NCBI GenBank assembly: GCA_002431865.1
Contig: DJEI01000056.1
Coordinates: 1-22,323 of the forward strand
DNA length: 22,323 nt
Direction: 5' to 3'
From: Lachnospiraceae bacterium UBA5902
Lineage (GTDB): Bacteria; Bacillota; Clostridia; Lachnospirales; Lachnospiraceae
Positions 1 to 7,704 of the stretch are shown here, in pieces. Within the stretch, counting starts at the first letter, position 1. Every line of letters begins with the position of its first letter. Below the pieces are notes generated by a model, which saw only the letters and a list, made by a program, of their open reading frames with translations, was not told the origin of the DNA and did not search any database. The position numbers and the translations under genes are program-made.

Positions 1-1220
1 GAAGCCGCGGCGAGCAGGCAGATTACAACGAAGCCCAGGAAAATGGACATCTTGTGATCGACGCAAAAGGTAAATACGTGATGCCGGGATTTATTGATCT
101 GCATGTGCATTTCCGGGATCCGGGACTCACATACAAGGAGGATATCATTACCGGTTCGCGTGCAGCCGCGGCGGGTGGTGTGACGACAGTCTGTGCGATG
201 CCGAACACAAAACCGGTTGTCGATAACGTGGAAGTATTGCAGGATATTTTACAGCGTGCGGAGCATGCATATGTGCATGTGAAGCAGCTTTCCTCTATTA
301 CGAAAGGCATGGAAGGAAAAGAGCTTGTCGATATGGAAGCAATGTCAGAGGCAGGTGCAGTTGCATTTTCCGAAGATGGAAAGAGCGTTATGGATATCCG
401 TGTCTATCGCGAGGCGATGAGGAAAGCAGCTGAGCTTGGTACGGTGATCATGGCACACTGCGAGGATAAGGATCTCGTTGGAAAAGGTGTGTTAAATGAG
501 GGCGTAGCATCCGAGAAATTCGGTGTGCCGGGCATTCCGAATTCCGTGGAGGATGTCATCACAGCACGGGATATTTTCCTTGCACATGAGACAGGTGCGA
601 AGCTTCATATCTGTCACTGCTCGACAATCGGAACGGTCGAGCTTATGCGGATGGCGAAGCGGCTTGGCGCACATGTTACAGCCGAGGTCTGTCCACATCA
701 TTTCACATTGACGGATGCAGATATCAAGGAAGCAGACAGCAACTACAAGATGAATCCGCCACTCCGGACAGAAAAGGATGTAAAGGCTCTGGTGGAGGGG
801 CTGGCAGACGGAACAATGCCGGCAATCTCGACCGATCATGCACCACATTCTGACGAGGAGAAGAGTCAGTTCTTCGACAAGGCACCGTTTGGAATCGTGG
901 GGCTTGAGACATCGGCAGCGCTTACTTATACAGCACTCGTGGCACCGGGATTGATGGATATCATGGATATGGCAACGAAGATGAGCTACAACCCGGCGAA
1001 GATCATCGGCATCGATGATAAGTATGGCAGACTGACACCGGGAGCGAAAGCAGATATCGTAATCTTTGATCCGGAAGAAACATGGGTGGTTGATCCGGTC
1101 AAGTTTGAATCGAAGGGACACAATACCCCATATACCGGACAGACATTAGTTGGAAAGGTTCTGACGACCATTGTAGATGGTGAGCTCCGCTACAATGGGG
1201 CGATTATAGAGGATTGGTAG
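1..1220 (+). CDS. pyrC: Dihydroorotase, class I (5' end outside window)
   Basis: Dihydroorotase closes carbamoyl-aspartate to dihydroorotate, the third step of de novo UMP synthesis, in the cytoplasm. The reading frame is open from base 3 with no stop upstream of the GTG at 54, and the residues before it (ending ENGHLVIDAKGKYVMPGFID) fit the family, so the true start lies before the window. Visible motifs are the metal-binding HVHFRDPG near nt 102-125, then HCED, HICHCST, CPHHFTLTD and the late STDHAPHS, in the order expected of amidohydrolase-fold class I dihydroorotases. It ends with TAG at 1218-1220. The next gene is pyrF, which supports the call. An Ade or allantoinase relative is much less likely given the operon context. 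Confidence 0.95.
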   Translation, partial: SRGEQADYNEAQENGHLVIDAKGKYVMPGFIDLHVHFRDPGLTYKEDIITGSRAAAAGGVTTVCAMPNTKPVVDNVEVLQDILQRAEHAYVHVKQLSSITKGMEGKELVDMEAMSEAGAVAFSEDGKSVMDIRVYREAMRKAAELGTVIMAHCEDKDLVGKGVLNEGVASEKFGVPGIPNSVEDVITARDIFLAHETGAKLHICHCSTIGTVELMRMAKRLGAHVTAEVCPHHFTLTDADIKEADSNYKMNPPLRTEKDVKALVEGLADGTMPAISTDHAPHSDEEKSQFFDKAPFGIVGLETSAALTYTALVAPGLMDIMDMATKMSYNPAKIIGIDDKYGRLTPGAKADIVIFDPEETWVVDPVKFESKGHNTPYTGQTLVGKVLTTIVDGELRYNGAIIEDW

Positions 1221-1259
1221 GAGGCGTCCATGGAACGAAGTTCCATTTAGGATGACGCC
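1219..1259 (+). repeat. Compound hairpin unit A with a six-codon mini-ORF
   Basis: An outer stem pairs GGCGTC (1223-1228) with GACGCC (1254-1259). Inside it ATGGAAC (1230-1236) pairs perfectly with GTTCCAT (1240-1246) across a GAA loop. An AGGAGG lies at 1219-1224, overlapping the pyrC stop, and the inner stem begins with an ATG that opens a six-codon frame (MERSSI) ending in TAG at 1248-1250. The 3' side carries TTTAGGAT and is followed by GACGAT. Unit B, 60 nt downstream, repeats every one of these elements with different stem sequences. The structure is seen directly. Its function is unknown. Confidence 0.6.
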
Positions 1260-1277
1260 GACGATCTGCCGCCGAAC

Positions 1278-1320
1278 GAGGAGGACATATATGTGCGAAG
1301 CACATATTTAGGATATGTCC
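1278..1320 (+). repeat. Compound hairpin unit B with a six-codon mini-ORF
   Basis: This is the second copy of the unit A design. GGACATAT (1283-1290) pairs with ATATGTCC (1313-1320). Within it ATGTGC (1291-1296) pairs with GCACAT (1300-1305) across a GAA loop. GAGGAGG at 1278-1284 precedes the ATG at 1291 by a good spacing, and the six-codon frame (MCEAHI) ends in TAG at 1309-1311. TTTAGGAT lies between the inner and outer 3' arms, and GACGAT follows, as in unit A. Stem sequences differ from unit A while pairing is kept, which looks like compensatory change. It could be a regulatory leader for pyrF, an RNA-processing site or a dispersed intergenic repeat. Confidence 0.6.
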
Positions 1321-1330
1321 GACGATATAC

Positions 1331-1350
1331 CACAGAGCGAAAGCGATGTG
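1331..1350 (+). other. GAAA-tetraloop hairpin before pyrF
   Basis: CACA (1331-1334) pairs with TGTG (1347-1350) and GC (1337-1338) with GC (1343-1344) around a GAAA tetraloop. The bases between the two helices are GA on both strands, which can form tandem sheared G-A pairs. It sits 52 nt before the pyrF ATG and just after unit B. It is short, so chance cannot be excluded. Confidence 0.4.
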
Positions 1351-1402
1351 ATGTTACCCGTATGTGAGGGGCACTATCATACCATAATAGGAGGACGAAT
1401 AA

Positions 1403-2329
1403 ATGATTAACGAATTAGTAGCACAGATTGAGAAGAAGGACGCACCAATCGTCGTTGGATTAGATCCAATGCTTTCCTATGTACCAGAGAACATCCAGAA
1501 GAAAGCATTTTCTGAGTATGGAGAGACTTTGAAGGGCGCAGCGGAAGCAATCTGGGAATACAATAAAGGAATTATCGATGCAACTTACGATCTGATTCCG
1601 GCAGTGAAGCCGCAGATCGCAATGTATGAGCAGTTTGGAATCGAGGGACTCATTGCATTCCATAAGACATGTGCGTATGCAAAGGAGAAAGGACTTGTGA
1701 TCATCGGCGATATCAAGCGTGGTGACATCGGTTCAACATCCACCGCGTATGCAGTCGGACACCTTGGAAAGGTTCAGGTAGGAAGTAAGGAGTACGCTGG
1801 ATTTGATGAGGATTTCGTGACAGTCAATCCATATCTTGGAACGGATGGTGTAAAGCCATTTGTAGATGTATGTAAGCAGTACAATAAGGGTATCTTCGTA
1901 CTTGTGAAGACCTCCAATCCATCTTCTGGTGAGTTTCAGGATCAGCTTATTAATGGTCGGCCATTGTACGAGCTTGTTGCTGAGAAGGTCGTTGAGTGGG
2001 GCGAAGCCTGCATGGGCGATACCTACAGCAACGTCGGCTGTGTCGTTGGTGCTACATACCCTGAGATGGGTAAGGTACTTCGGAAGCTGATGCCAAAGAC
2101 ATACATCCTTGTGCCGGGCTACGGTGCGCAGGGTGGTAAGGCAGCAGACCTTGTACATTACTTCAATCCGGATGGACTTGGCGCAATTGTCAACTCTTCC
2201 CGTGGAATTATCGCTGCTTATAAACAGGACAAATACGCATCCTTCGGTGAGACAGGATATGCGGATGCGAGCCGTCAGGCAGTGAAAGACATGATTGCAG
2301 ACATTAACGGTGCAAGAGCAAGCCACTAA
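1403..2329 (+). CDS. pyrF: Orotidine 5'-phosphate decarboxylase, type 2
   Basis: This enzyme decarboxylates OMP to UMP, the last step of de novo pyrimidine synthesis. At 308 aa it matches the long type 2 group rather than the roughly 230-aa E. coli type. The catalytic Asp-x-Lys-x-x-Asp motif is DIKRGD with D103, K105 and D108, followed by IGSTSTAY as in type 2 enzymes. An N-terminal VVGLDP and a late NSSRGII phosphate-binding segment also fit. AGGAGG at 1389-1394 sits 8 nt before the ATG. The gene lies 182 nt after pyrC, and that gap is filled with structured repeats. A 296-nt gap with a large inverted repeat separates it from pyrK. Confidence 0.96.
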   Translation: MINELVAQIEKKDAPIVVGLDPMLSYVPENIQKKAFSEYGETLKGAAEAIWEYNKGIIDATYDLIPAVKPQIAMYEQFGIEGLIAFHKTCAYAKEKGLVIIGDIKRGDIGSTSTAYAVGHLGKVQVGSKEYAGFDEDFVTVNPYLGTDGVKPFVDVCKQYNKGIFVLVKTSNPSSGEFQDQLINGRPLYELVAEKVVEWGEACMGDTYSNVGCVVGATYPEMGKVLRKLMPKTYILVPGYGAQGGKAADLVHYFNPDGLGAIVNSSRGIIAAYKQDKYASFGETGYADASRQAVKDMIADINGARASH

Positions 2330-2389
2330 TAAAAACAAGGTAACAGATTTATCGAGGCATTTTGAAAAGGTTACTATGAAATAGTTACA

Positions 2390-2602
2390 ATTGCGAAACA
2401 ATAAAAACGTATATTGAGTTGCACGTATTTACCAATTCATACGCAGACCATTGGAACATGTCGGTACTTAACGAATTGTTCCAGACGTATTTTCTGGGGC
2501 AATGAGTTTAGTACCGCTACATGTGGAAGTGAGCGAGAGCGCGTCTGCGTAGAATTGCGTAATATGTGCAACGGATTACCAAGAAGTAGGATGTTTCGCA
2601 AT
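2390..2602 (+). other. 213-nt rod-like imperfect inverted repeat between pyrF and pyrK
   Basis: Nested arms pair from the outside in. ATTGCGAAACA (2390-2400) pairs perfectly with 2592-2602. The 31-nt arm 2418-2448 pairs with 2543-2572 with only a few mismatches or bulges (ends GTTGCAC/GTGCAAC and ACGCAGAC/GTCTGCGT are perfect). ACATGTCGGTACT (2456-2468) pairs with 2510-2524 with a 2-nt bulge. ATTGTTCCAGA (2475-2485) pairs with TCTGGGGCAAT (2493-2503) through 11 pairs, two of them G-U, around a 7-nt loop. The internal loops are 17/19, 7/18 and 6/6 nt. The element ends 8 nt before the pyrK Shine-Dalgarno. It may be a MITE-like insertion or a structured RNA. I find no coding potential in it. Confidence 0.7.
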
Positions 2603-2625
2603 GAAACAATTAAGAGGAGTCGAAA

Positions 2626-3393
2626 ATGGGAAAGATAAAGATGGAGGCAAAGATCGTCCGTCAGGACGAGATCGCCACAGACATATACTCAATGGTGATA
2701 CAGGCACCGGAGATTGCCGGTCAGGCAGTACCGGGACAGTTTATCGACGTGTATTCTGCAGATGGAAGCAAGCTGCTTCCACGTCCGATCAGTCTGTGTG
2801 AGATTGATCGTGCAGCAGGCACAATCCGTATCGTATATCGTATTGCAGGAAAAGGTACAAAGGAATTCTCGATGCTCACATCCGACCATACGATCACGAT
2901 ACTCGGACCACTTGGAAATGGATTTACGAAGAAGGATAAGAAGGCAATCCTGATCGGCGGCGGAATCGGTATCCCGCCGATGCTGCAGCTTGCAAAGGAG
3001 CTTACCTGCGAGAAATCGATCGTGCTTGGATTCCGTGATGAGGAATTCTTATCAGAAGAATTTGAACCATATGGTACCGTTTATAAATCCAGTGACAACG
3101 GTGCCATCGGTGTCAAAGGAACCGTTATGGATGCAATTCGCGAGTATGGCATCGAGGGTACAGAGATTTATGCCTGTGGCCCAACGCCGATGCTCCGTGC
3201 GATTCAGAGCTATGCATTGGAGCATGGCATCGAAGCACAGTTATCCTTGGAAGAACGTATGGCATGCGGTGTAGGTGTCTGCCTTGCCTGCGTATGCAAA
3301 TCGAAGGAGATCGACGACCATTCACAGGTGAAAAATAAGCGTGTATGCAAGGATGGTCCGGTATTTTATGCTGAGGAGGTGGAGCTGAAATGA
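2626..3393 (+). CDS. pyrK: Dihydroorotate dehydrogenase B, electron-transfer subunit
   Basis: PyrK carries FAD and a [2Fe-2S] cluster and passes electrons from the class 1B PyrD to NAD+. The 255-aa protein has a ferredoxin-reductase layout: an N-terminal FAD barrel with LLPRPISLCEID (residues about 46-57), an NAD-binding segment with ILIGGGIGIPPM (about 107-118), and a C-terminal cluster with Cys214, Cys219, Cys222 and Cys241 in the expected C-x4-C-x2-C...C spacing. AAGAGGAG at 2611-2618 sets the ATG at 2626. Its stop overlaps the pyrD start (ATGA at 3390-3393), suggesting translational coupling in a fixed ratio. A large inverted repeat precedes it. Confidence 0.96.
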   Translation: MGKIKMEAKIVRQDEIATDIYSMVIQAPEIAGQAVPGQFIDVYSADGSKLLPRPISLCEIDRAAGTIRIVYRIAGKGTKEFSMLTSDHTITILGPLGNGFTKKDKKAILIGGGIGIPPMLQLAKELTCEKSIVLGFRDEEFLSEEFEPYGTVYKSSDNGAIGVKGTVMDAIREYGIEGTEIYACGPTPMLRAIQSYALEHGIEAQLSLEERMACGVGVCLACVCKSKEIDDHSQVKNKRVCKDGPVFYAEEVELK

Positions 3394-4292
3394 ATACAAA
3401 GGTAAGTATTGCAGGTGTGGAGCTTAAGAATCCGATTACTGTTGCATCCGGTACATTTGGCTCCGGTATGGAATACGACGAGTTCGTAGACTTAAATCTC
3501 CTTGGAGCCGTAACGACAAAGGGCGTAGCGAATGTTCCGTGGCCGGGCAATCCAACACCACGTGTAGCAGAGACCTACGGCGGCATGATGAATGCAATCG
3601 GATTGCAGAATCCGGGAATCGATACATTTGTGAAGCGGGATATTCCATTCTTAAAGAAGAAGGATACGAAGATCATCGTCAATGTATGCGGCAAGAGTAC
3701 CGAGGATTATCTGGATGTCGTAGAGCGGTTGGGCGATGAGCCGGTTGACCTTCTGGAGATCAATGTATCGTGCCCGAACGTCAAAGAGGGCGGTATCGCA
3801 TTTGGACAGGATCCAAAGGCACTTTATGACATCACGAAAGCAATCAAGGCAAAAGCGAAGCAGCCAATCATCATGAAGCTCTCTCCAAATGTCACAGACA
3901 TCACGGAAATGGCAAAGGCAGCCGAGGCGGCCGGAAGTGATGCACTTTCCCTGATTAACACATTGACCGGTATGAAGATCGATGTGAAACGCCGTACATT
4001 TGCAGTGGCAAACAAGACGGCTGGTGTATCTGGACCGGCGATTCATCCGATCGCGGTGCGTATGGTATATCAGGTGGCAAATGCTGTGAAACTGCCGATC
4101 ATCGGTATGGGCGGCGTGATGAATACAGAGGATGCGCTGGAAATGATCATGGCTGGTGCGGCCGCAGTTGCAGTTGGAACGGCGAATTTCCACAATCCAT
4201 ATGCAACCGTTGAGATTATAAAAGGAATTGAGGAATATATGCAGGCAAATGGGGTAGATGATATCAACACCCTGATTGGCTGTGTAAAATAA
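3390..4292 (+). CDS. pyrD: Dihydroorotate dehydrogenase B, catalytic subunit (class 1B)
   Basis: This FMN enzyme oxidises dihydroorotate to orotate and works as a heterotetramer with PyrK. The 300-aa length, the pairing with PyrK and a catalytic Cys (Cys128 in the INVSCPN motif) rather than Ser mark class 1B. Other signatures are the N-terminal VASGTFG, the NAIGLQNPG segment, and the FMN-phosphate region GMGGVMNTEDALEMIMAGA followed by VAVGTA. The start overlaps the end of pyrK by 4 nt, and the stop touches the next ATG. Cytoplasmic, part of the same transcription unit as pyrK. Confidence 0.97.
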   Translation: MNTKVSIAGVELKNPITVASGTFGSGMEYDEFVDLNLLGAVTTKGVANVPWPGNPTPRVAETYGGMMNAIGLQNPGIDTFVKRDIPFLKKKDTKIIVNVCGKSTEDYLDVVERLGDEPVDLLEINVSCPNVKEGGIAFGQDPKALYDITKAIKAKAKQPIIMKLSPNVTDITEMAKAAEAAGSDALSLINTLTGMKIDVKRRTFAVANKTAGVSGPAIHPIAVRMVYQVANAVKLPIIGMGGVMNTEDALEMIMAGAAAVAVGTANFHNPYATVEIIKGIEEYMQANGVDDINTLIGCVK

Positions 4293-4622
4293 ATGATTAT
4301 GAGTTTGTTTAAGAAACGAAGATATTATTTTACAGATTCATCGTTTGCGAGCGATACGATCATCGCAGACTGCATGGGTGGAATTGCGCTGATAATCGAG
4401 GTTGTCAGTGTGATCGTGTCCATTGCGACGGCAGGGCATGTGCCGGAGGTGTTCGGGATGCTTTACATCATCGCCATGCTGTTGTCCATCGTTGGAGAAA
4501 TCTTTGCGCGCATGGGTTTACAGTCCCAGAAAGGCGGCGTGCGTGGCAAGCGGATTTCTATCTGGTTAAACATCGTATCCTTTGTTGTTCCGATCATAAT
4601 CATTTTATTAGGCAGATTTTAA
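4293..4622 (+). CDS. Small three-helix membrane protein (resembles DUF6142)
   Basis: This 109-aa protein has a basic N-terminus (FKKRRYYFTD) followed by three hydrophobic segments at about residues 28-47, 53-70 and 88-106, with a short basic linker (KGGVRGKR) before the last. It starts at the base after the pyrD stop. A second ATG two codons in (4299) is equally possible, and neither has a good Shine-Dalgarno, so translation may depend on ribosomes finishing pyrD. The layout resembles the small DUF6142 proteins common in Lachnospiraceae, assigned from memory of the family. No function is known to me. Its place directly after pyrD may reflect co-transcription only. Confidence 0.75.
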   Translation: MIMSLFKKRRYYFTDSSFASDTIIADCMGGIALIIEVVSVIVSIATAGHVPEVFGMLYIIAMLLSIVGEIFARMGLQSQKGGVRGKRISIWLNIVSFVVPIIIILLGRF

Positions 4623-4648
4623 GTCTTCGGACGAGGTAGGAGGAAAAT

Positions 4649-6745
4649 ATGAACGACGCAGATTTGCAGGAGCGTATGCAGCTTGCGATAGAACGAATCA
4701 GTGAAATAAAGGAAGAGGATCAGACGATCTGGGTCACCCTTGTGAAGATGGAGGCAGGTGCGCAGAATCTCAAGGCGTATTTTGACAGTGTGGCAGAATT
4801 TATTCTGTATGTGTACGATGTATATGAGATCGTGTCACAGCCGGGGAAGATTGATCTTCCGCTTTCAAAATTACAGGAGATCAATCACAATTTATATGTG
4901 GATATTTTACTGGAGCATTATGAGATAAGCTTCGCGAACCCGGATTATGCGGTGGAAAAACTTGGTACCTATGGTAAATATTTATGCATGTTATACGCGG
5001 AGATCCGTGCTATGATTGCGTATGCATATGAAGATGAGATACAGGCGATGATTTCCCTGATGGAGCTTTTCTTGGAGGTGTATGGAATCTTTACCACATC
5101 TGAGGGTGAGAAGTTTCCAGATGAAAAGCAAATCAAGGATGCTATCTATTACTATATGTATGACTATGCGGATGTGCTTGTTGCAAGAAGAATCCGGGAG
5201 ACGGTTACATGCGTGAATCCATTTGCGTATGACATCATCATGCAGAGCGATCTTACAACACCGGATTATCTGTATGCTTACGGTGAATATATCGGCGAAA
5301 ATGAGCTTCGGATGGCGCAGTATCTGGCGAAGCTTCCGGAGGAGAAGATTGAGAGTCTGGCACGCACGTATGTGCAGGGCTTTATCAAAGGCTTTGAGAC
5401 GATGCGGATCGATATCAGCCCGAAGAAATCTGTGAATATCCGCTATGCGATCGGACAGGAACGAATGGTGAAAGCGGCAATCCAGATGTTTGAGAAAGAG
5501 GGATTATCCGCAATTTTATTCCGGTATCCGGTCAGCCGTATGAACCGGAAGGCTACGATCCGTACCGGATATGCTGCGACACCGGCGAACAAGCAGTATG
5601 AGTATGACCATGCAGGCGATGATGCAGTCTTCTTCGACCGCGCATTTATGGAGCGCAAGCTGGAAGTCATGGAGCAGATATACGAGCAGGAGAAAGAGGC
5701 TGCGCTTGTCTATGCAGGCCCGGCGGTCATTGAGGTGTTTGGCGAAGATCCGTTCAGCCCACAGACGAAGCCGACGGTCTGGAAATTATCCGACAAGCAG
5801 CAGAAGATGTCCGTGGAATATGCGTCGAAGGCGGCGGAGATTACAAATCACTACATTCCGCATGACCAGTACAGCTTTACGATCATCGCATATCCAATCC
5901 CGGATATCGGTGAGAATTTCGAGGAGATTTTCGATGCAGTTGTGGAAGTGAATACGCTCGACAATGAGAAATACAAATCCATCCAGCAGACGATGATCGA
6001 TTGTCTCGATGATGCAGAATATGTGCAGGTACTCGGCAAGGATGGAAACCAGACGGATATGAAGGTGATGCTGCACAAGATCGACCGAAAGACACAGACG
6101 AACTTTGAGAACTGTCTGGCGGATGTGAATATTCCGCTTGGCGAAGTATTTACGTCCCCGGTACTCAACGGTACGAAGGGAACGCTGCATGTGAGTCAGG
6201 TGTATCTGAATGAACTTAAATACACAGACTTGAAGCTTACCTTCGAGGACGGAAAGGTTGCAGATTATACCTGTAAGAACTTCGAGGATGAGGCGGAGAA
6301 CAAACGGTTTATCAAGGAAAATCTGCTGTTCCATCATGAGACACTTCCGATTGGAGAATTTGCAATCGGCACGAACACGACGGCATATGCGATGGCTAGA
6401 AAATACGATATCTTATACAAGCTCCCGATTCTGATCGTAGAGAAGATGGGGCCGCATTTTGCAGTTGGCGATACATGTTACAGCTACAGCGAGGACAGCC
6501 GCCTGTATAACCCGGATGGCAGAGAGATTGTAGCGAAGGAAAATGAGTGCTCCGCGCTGCGCAATTCCGAGGACAAAGAGGCGCGGGCAGGTGCATATTT
6601 TAACTGTCATACCGATATTACGATCCCATATGAGGAGATTGGTGGAATCTATGCCGTGAAGCCGGATGGCACGAAGATGGCAATCATTGAAGATGGAAGA
6701 TTCGTGCTTCCGGGCACAGAAGCTCTAAATGAGGCATTGCAGTAA
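4649..6745 (+). CDS. M29-family-like metallo-aminopeptidase with long N-terminal extension
   Basis: The C-terminal half carries the metal-ligand pattern of M29 aminopeptidases (aminopeptidase T/S/PepS group): Glu499 in LGEVFTSPV, Glu570 in IGEFAIGTN, His603 in GPHFAVGD with Tyr611 close behind, and the His-x-Asp pair His654/Asp656 in NCHTD. These would hold two metal ions for removing N-terminal residues from peptides. At 698 aa it is far longer than the usual 400-415 aa. Residues 1 to about 290 form an extra, mostly helical region rich in Tyr and acidic residues with no motif I recognise. No signal peptide is seen, so it should be cytoplasmic. GGAGG just before the ATG fixes the start. It is 26 nt after the small membrane gene. 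Confidence 0.8.
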   Translation: MNDADLQERMQLAIERISEIKEEDQTIWVTLVKMEAGAQNLKAYFDSVAEFILYVYDVYEIVSQPGKIDLPLSKLQEINHNLYVDILLEHYEISFANPDYAVEKLGTYGKYLCMLYAEIRAMIAYAYEDEIQAMISLMELFLEVYGIFTTSEGEKFPDEKQIKDAIYYYMYDYADVLVARRIRETVTCVNPFAYDIIMQSDLTTPDYLYAYGEYIGENELRMAQYLAKLPEEKIESLARTYVQGFIKGFETMRIDISPKKSVNIRYAIGQERMVKAAIQMFEKEGLSAILFRYPVSRMNRKATIRTGYAATPANKQYEYDHAGDDAVFFDRAFMERKLEVMEQIYEQEKEAALVYAGPAVIEVFGEDPFSPQTKPTVWKLSDKQQKMSVEYASKAAEITNHYIPHDQYSFTIIAYPIPDIGENFEEIFDAVVEVNTLDNEKYKSIQQTMIDCLDDAEYVQVLGKDGNQTDMKVMLHKIDRKTQTNFENCLADVNIPLGEVFTSPVLNGTKGTLHVSQVYLNELKYTDLKLTFEDGKVADYTCKNFEDEAENKRFIKENLLFHHETLPIGEFAIGTNTTAYAMARKYDILYKLPILIVEKMGPHFAVGDTCYSYSEDSRLYNPDGREIVAKENECSALRNSEDKEARAGAYFNCHTDITIPYEEIGGIYAVKPDGTKMAIIEDGRFVLPGTEALNEALQ

Positions 6746-6771
6746 GCATGTCAGGAGAAGATTTCCACAGA

Positions 6772-6790
6772 AGTCGGTTACTGACTTTTT
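6772..6790 (+). terminator. Weak intrinsic terminator after the aminopeptidase gene
   Basis: AGTCGG (6772-6777) pairs with CTGACT (6781-6786), including one G-U pair, around a TTA loop, and a run of five T follows. The stem is only 6 bp, so termination may be partial. It sits 26 nt after the aminopeptidase stop and would separate the pyr-side transcript from the FNT gene. The AT-rich stretch that follows (about 6795-6815) could hold a promoter, but I see no clear -35/-10 pair. Confidence 0.5.
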
Positions 6791-6839
6791 GAGAGAATAT
6801 ATAAAATTATAAGGTAAAAGATACAGGAAGGAAGAAAAA

Positions 6840-7679
6840 ATGGGTACGAAAAAGATCGGTGATCTGATTACAGATAACATGGGGGTATACGAAGGAAAAA
6901 CAAAGTTTTCGTTCGGAAAGCTGGTACTGCTTGGCATGCTGGCAGGTGCATTTATTGCGATTGGTGCATCGAGCAGCAGCGCAGCAGTCTACGGAATCAG
7001 CAATACAGGACTTGCCAAGACACTGGCAGGTGTGATCTTCCCGGTGGGACTGATGTTTGTTGTATTGATCGGTGCAGAGCTTTTTACAGGTGACTGCCTG
7101 ATGTCATTTGCTGTGTTTGATAAACGGATCAAGCTTCGTGATATGCTCCGGGTGCTGGTTGTTGTATATATCTGCAATCTCATTGGTGCATGTATCGTGG
7201 TTGTTCTGGTGAACCGCTGCGGACAGCTTGACTATGGAAACGGTGCACTTGCAGCAGCGACGATCAAGACAGCATATAATAAGATGAATTTAAGCTTCAT
7301 GAAGACATTTACATCCGGAATCATGTGTAACATCCTTGTATGTCTGGCAGTTCTTTTTGCAGGCGTCTGCCAGGATGCAATCGGAAAGATCTTCGCATGC
7401 TTCTTCCCGATCTGGGCATTCGTGATTGCAGGCTATGAGCACTGCGTCGCAAATATGTATTACATTCCTGCCGGACTTCTTGCAAAGCACGGTGAGGCAT
7501 ACTGCAATGCGGCAATCATGGCAGGCATGACACCAGATCAGCTTGATTCGATGACAGTTGGTAAGTTCTTCCTGAACAACCTCCTTCCGGTAACACTTGG
7601 AAATATCGTGGGTGGAGTCGTATTTGTAGCGTTACCACTGTACCTGATTTACAGAAATAAAAACAAGGCAGAAGCATAG
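6840..7679 (+). CDS. Formate/nitrite transporter family channel (FNT)
   Basis: A 279-aa integral membrane protein with six hydrophobic segments, at about residues 24-50, 62-86, 99-122, 150-175, 185-210 and 240-268. FNT hallmarks are GMLAGAFIAIGA in the first helix, the AELFTGDCL segment after the second helix, and GYEHCVANMYYIPAGL, which holds the conserved pore His. The family forms pentameric channels for formate, nitrite or hydrosulfide. In a fermenting anaerobe formate is the likely cargo, but the sequence alone does not settle it. GGAAGG precedes the ATG at 6840. The gene is 25 nt upstream of deoB and may be co-transcribed with it. Confidence 0.9.
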   Translation: MGTKKIGDLITDNMGVYEGKTKFSFGKLVLLGMLAGAFIAIGASSSSAAVYGISNTGLAKTLAGVIFPVGLMFVVLIGAELFTGDCLMSFAVFDKRIKLRDMLRVLVVVYICNLIGACIVVVLVNRCGQLDYGNGALAAATIKTAYNKMNLSFMKTFTSGIMCNILVCLAVLFAGVCQDAIGKIFACFFPIWAFVIAGYEHCVANMYYIPAGLLAKHGEAYCNAAIMAGMTPDQLDSMTVGKFFLNNLLPVTLGNIVGGVVFVALPLYLIYRNKNKAEA

Positions 7680-7704
7680 GACTTTTGCAGAAAGGACGTG
7701 AAAT

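Noticed and set aside
492..1121. 209-aa minus-strand frame opposite pyrC, and similar long antisense frames opposite pyrF, pyrD, the peptidase and pdp
   Set aside because: All are shadows of well-identified genes, rich in Cys, His and Arg, with no ribosome sites.
2414..2638. 74-aa + strand frame in the pyrF-pyrK gap
   Set aside because: It lies across the arms of the inverted repeat and runs into pyrK in another frame. The composition (many Cys, Arg) is not protein-like and there is no ribosome site.
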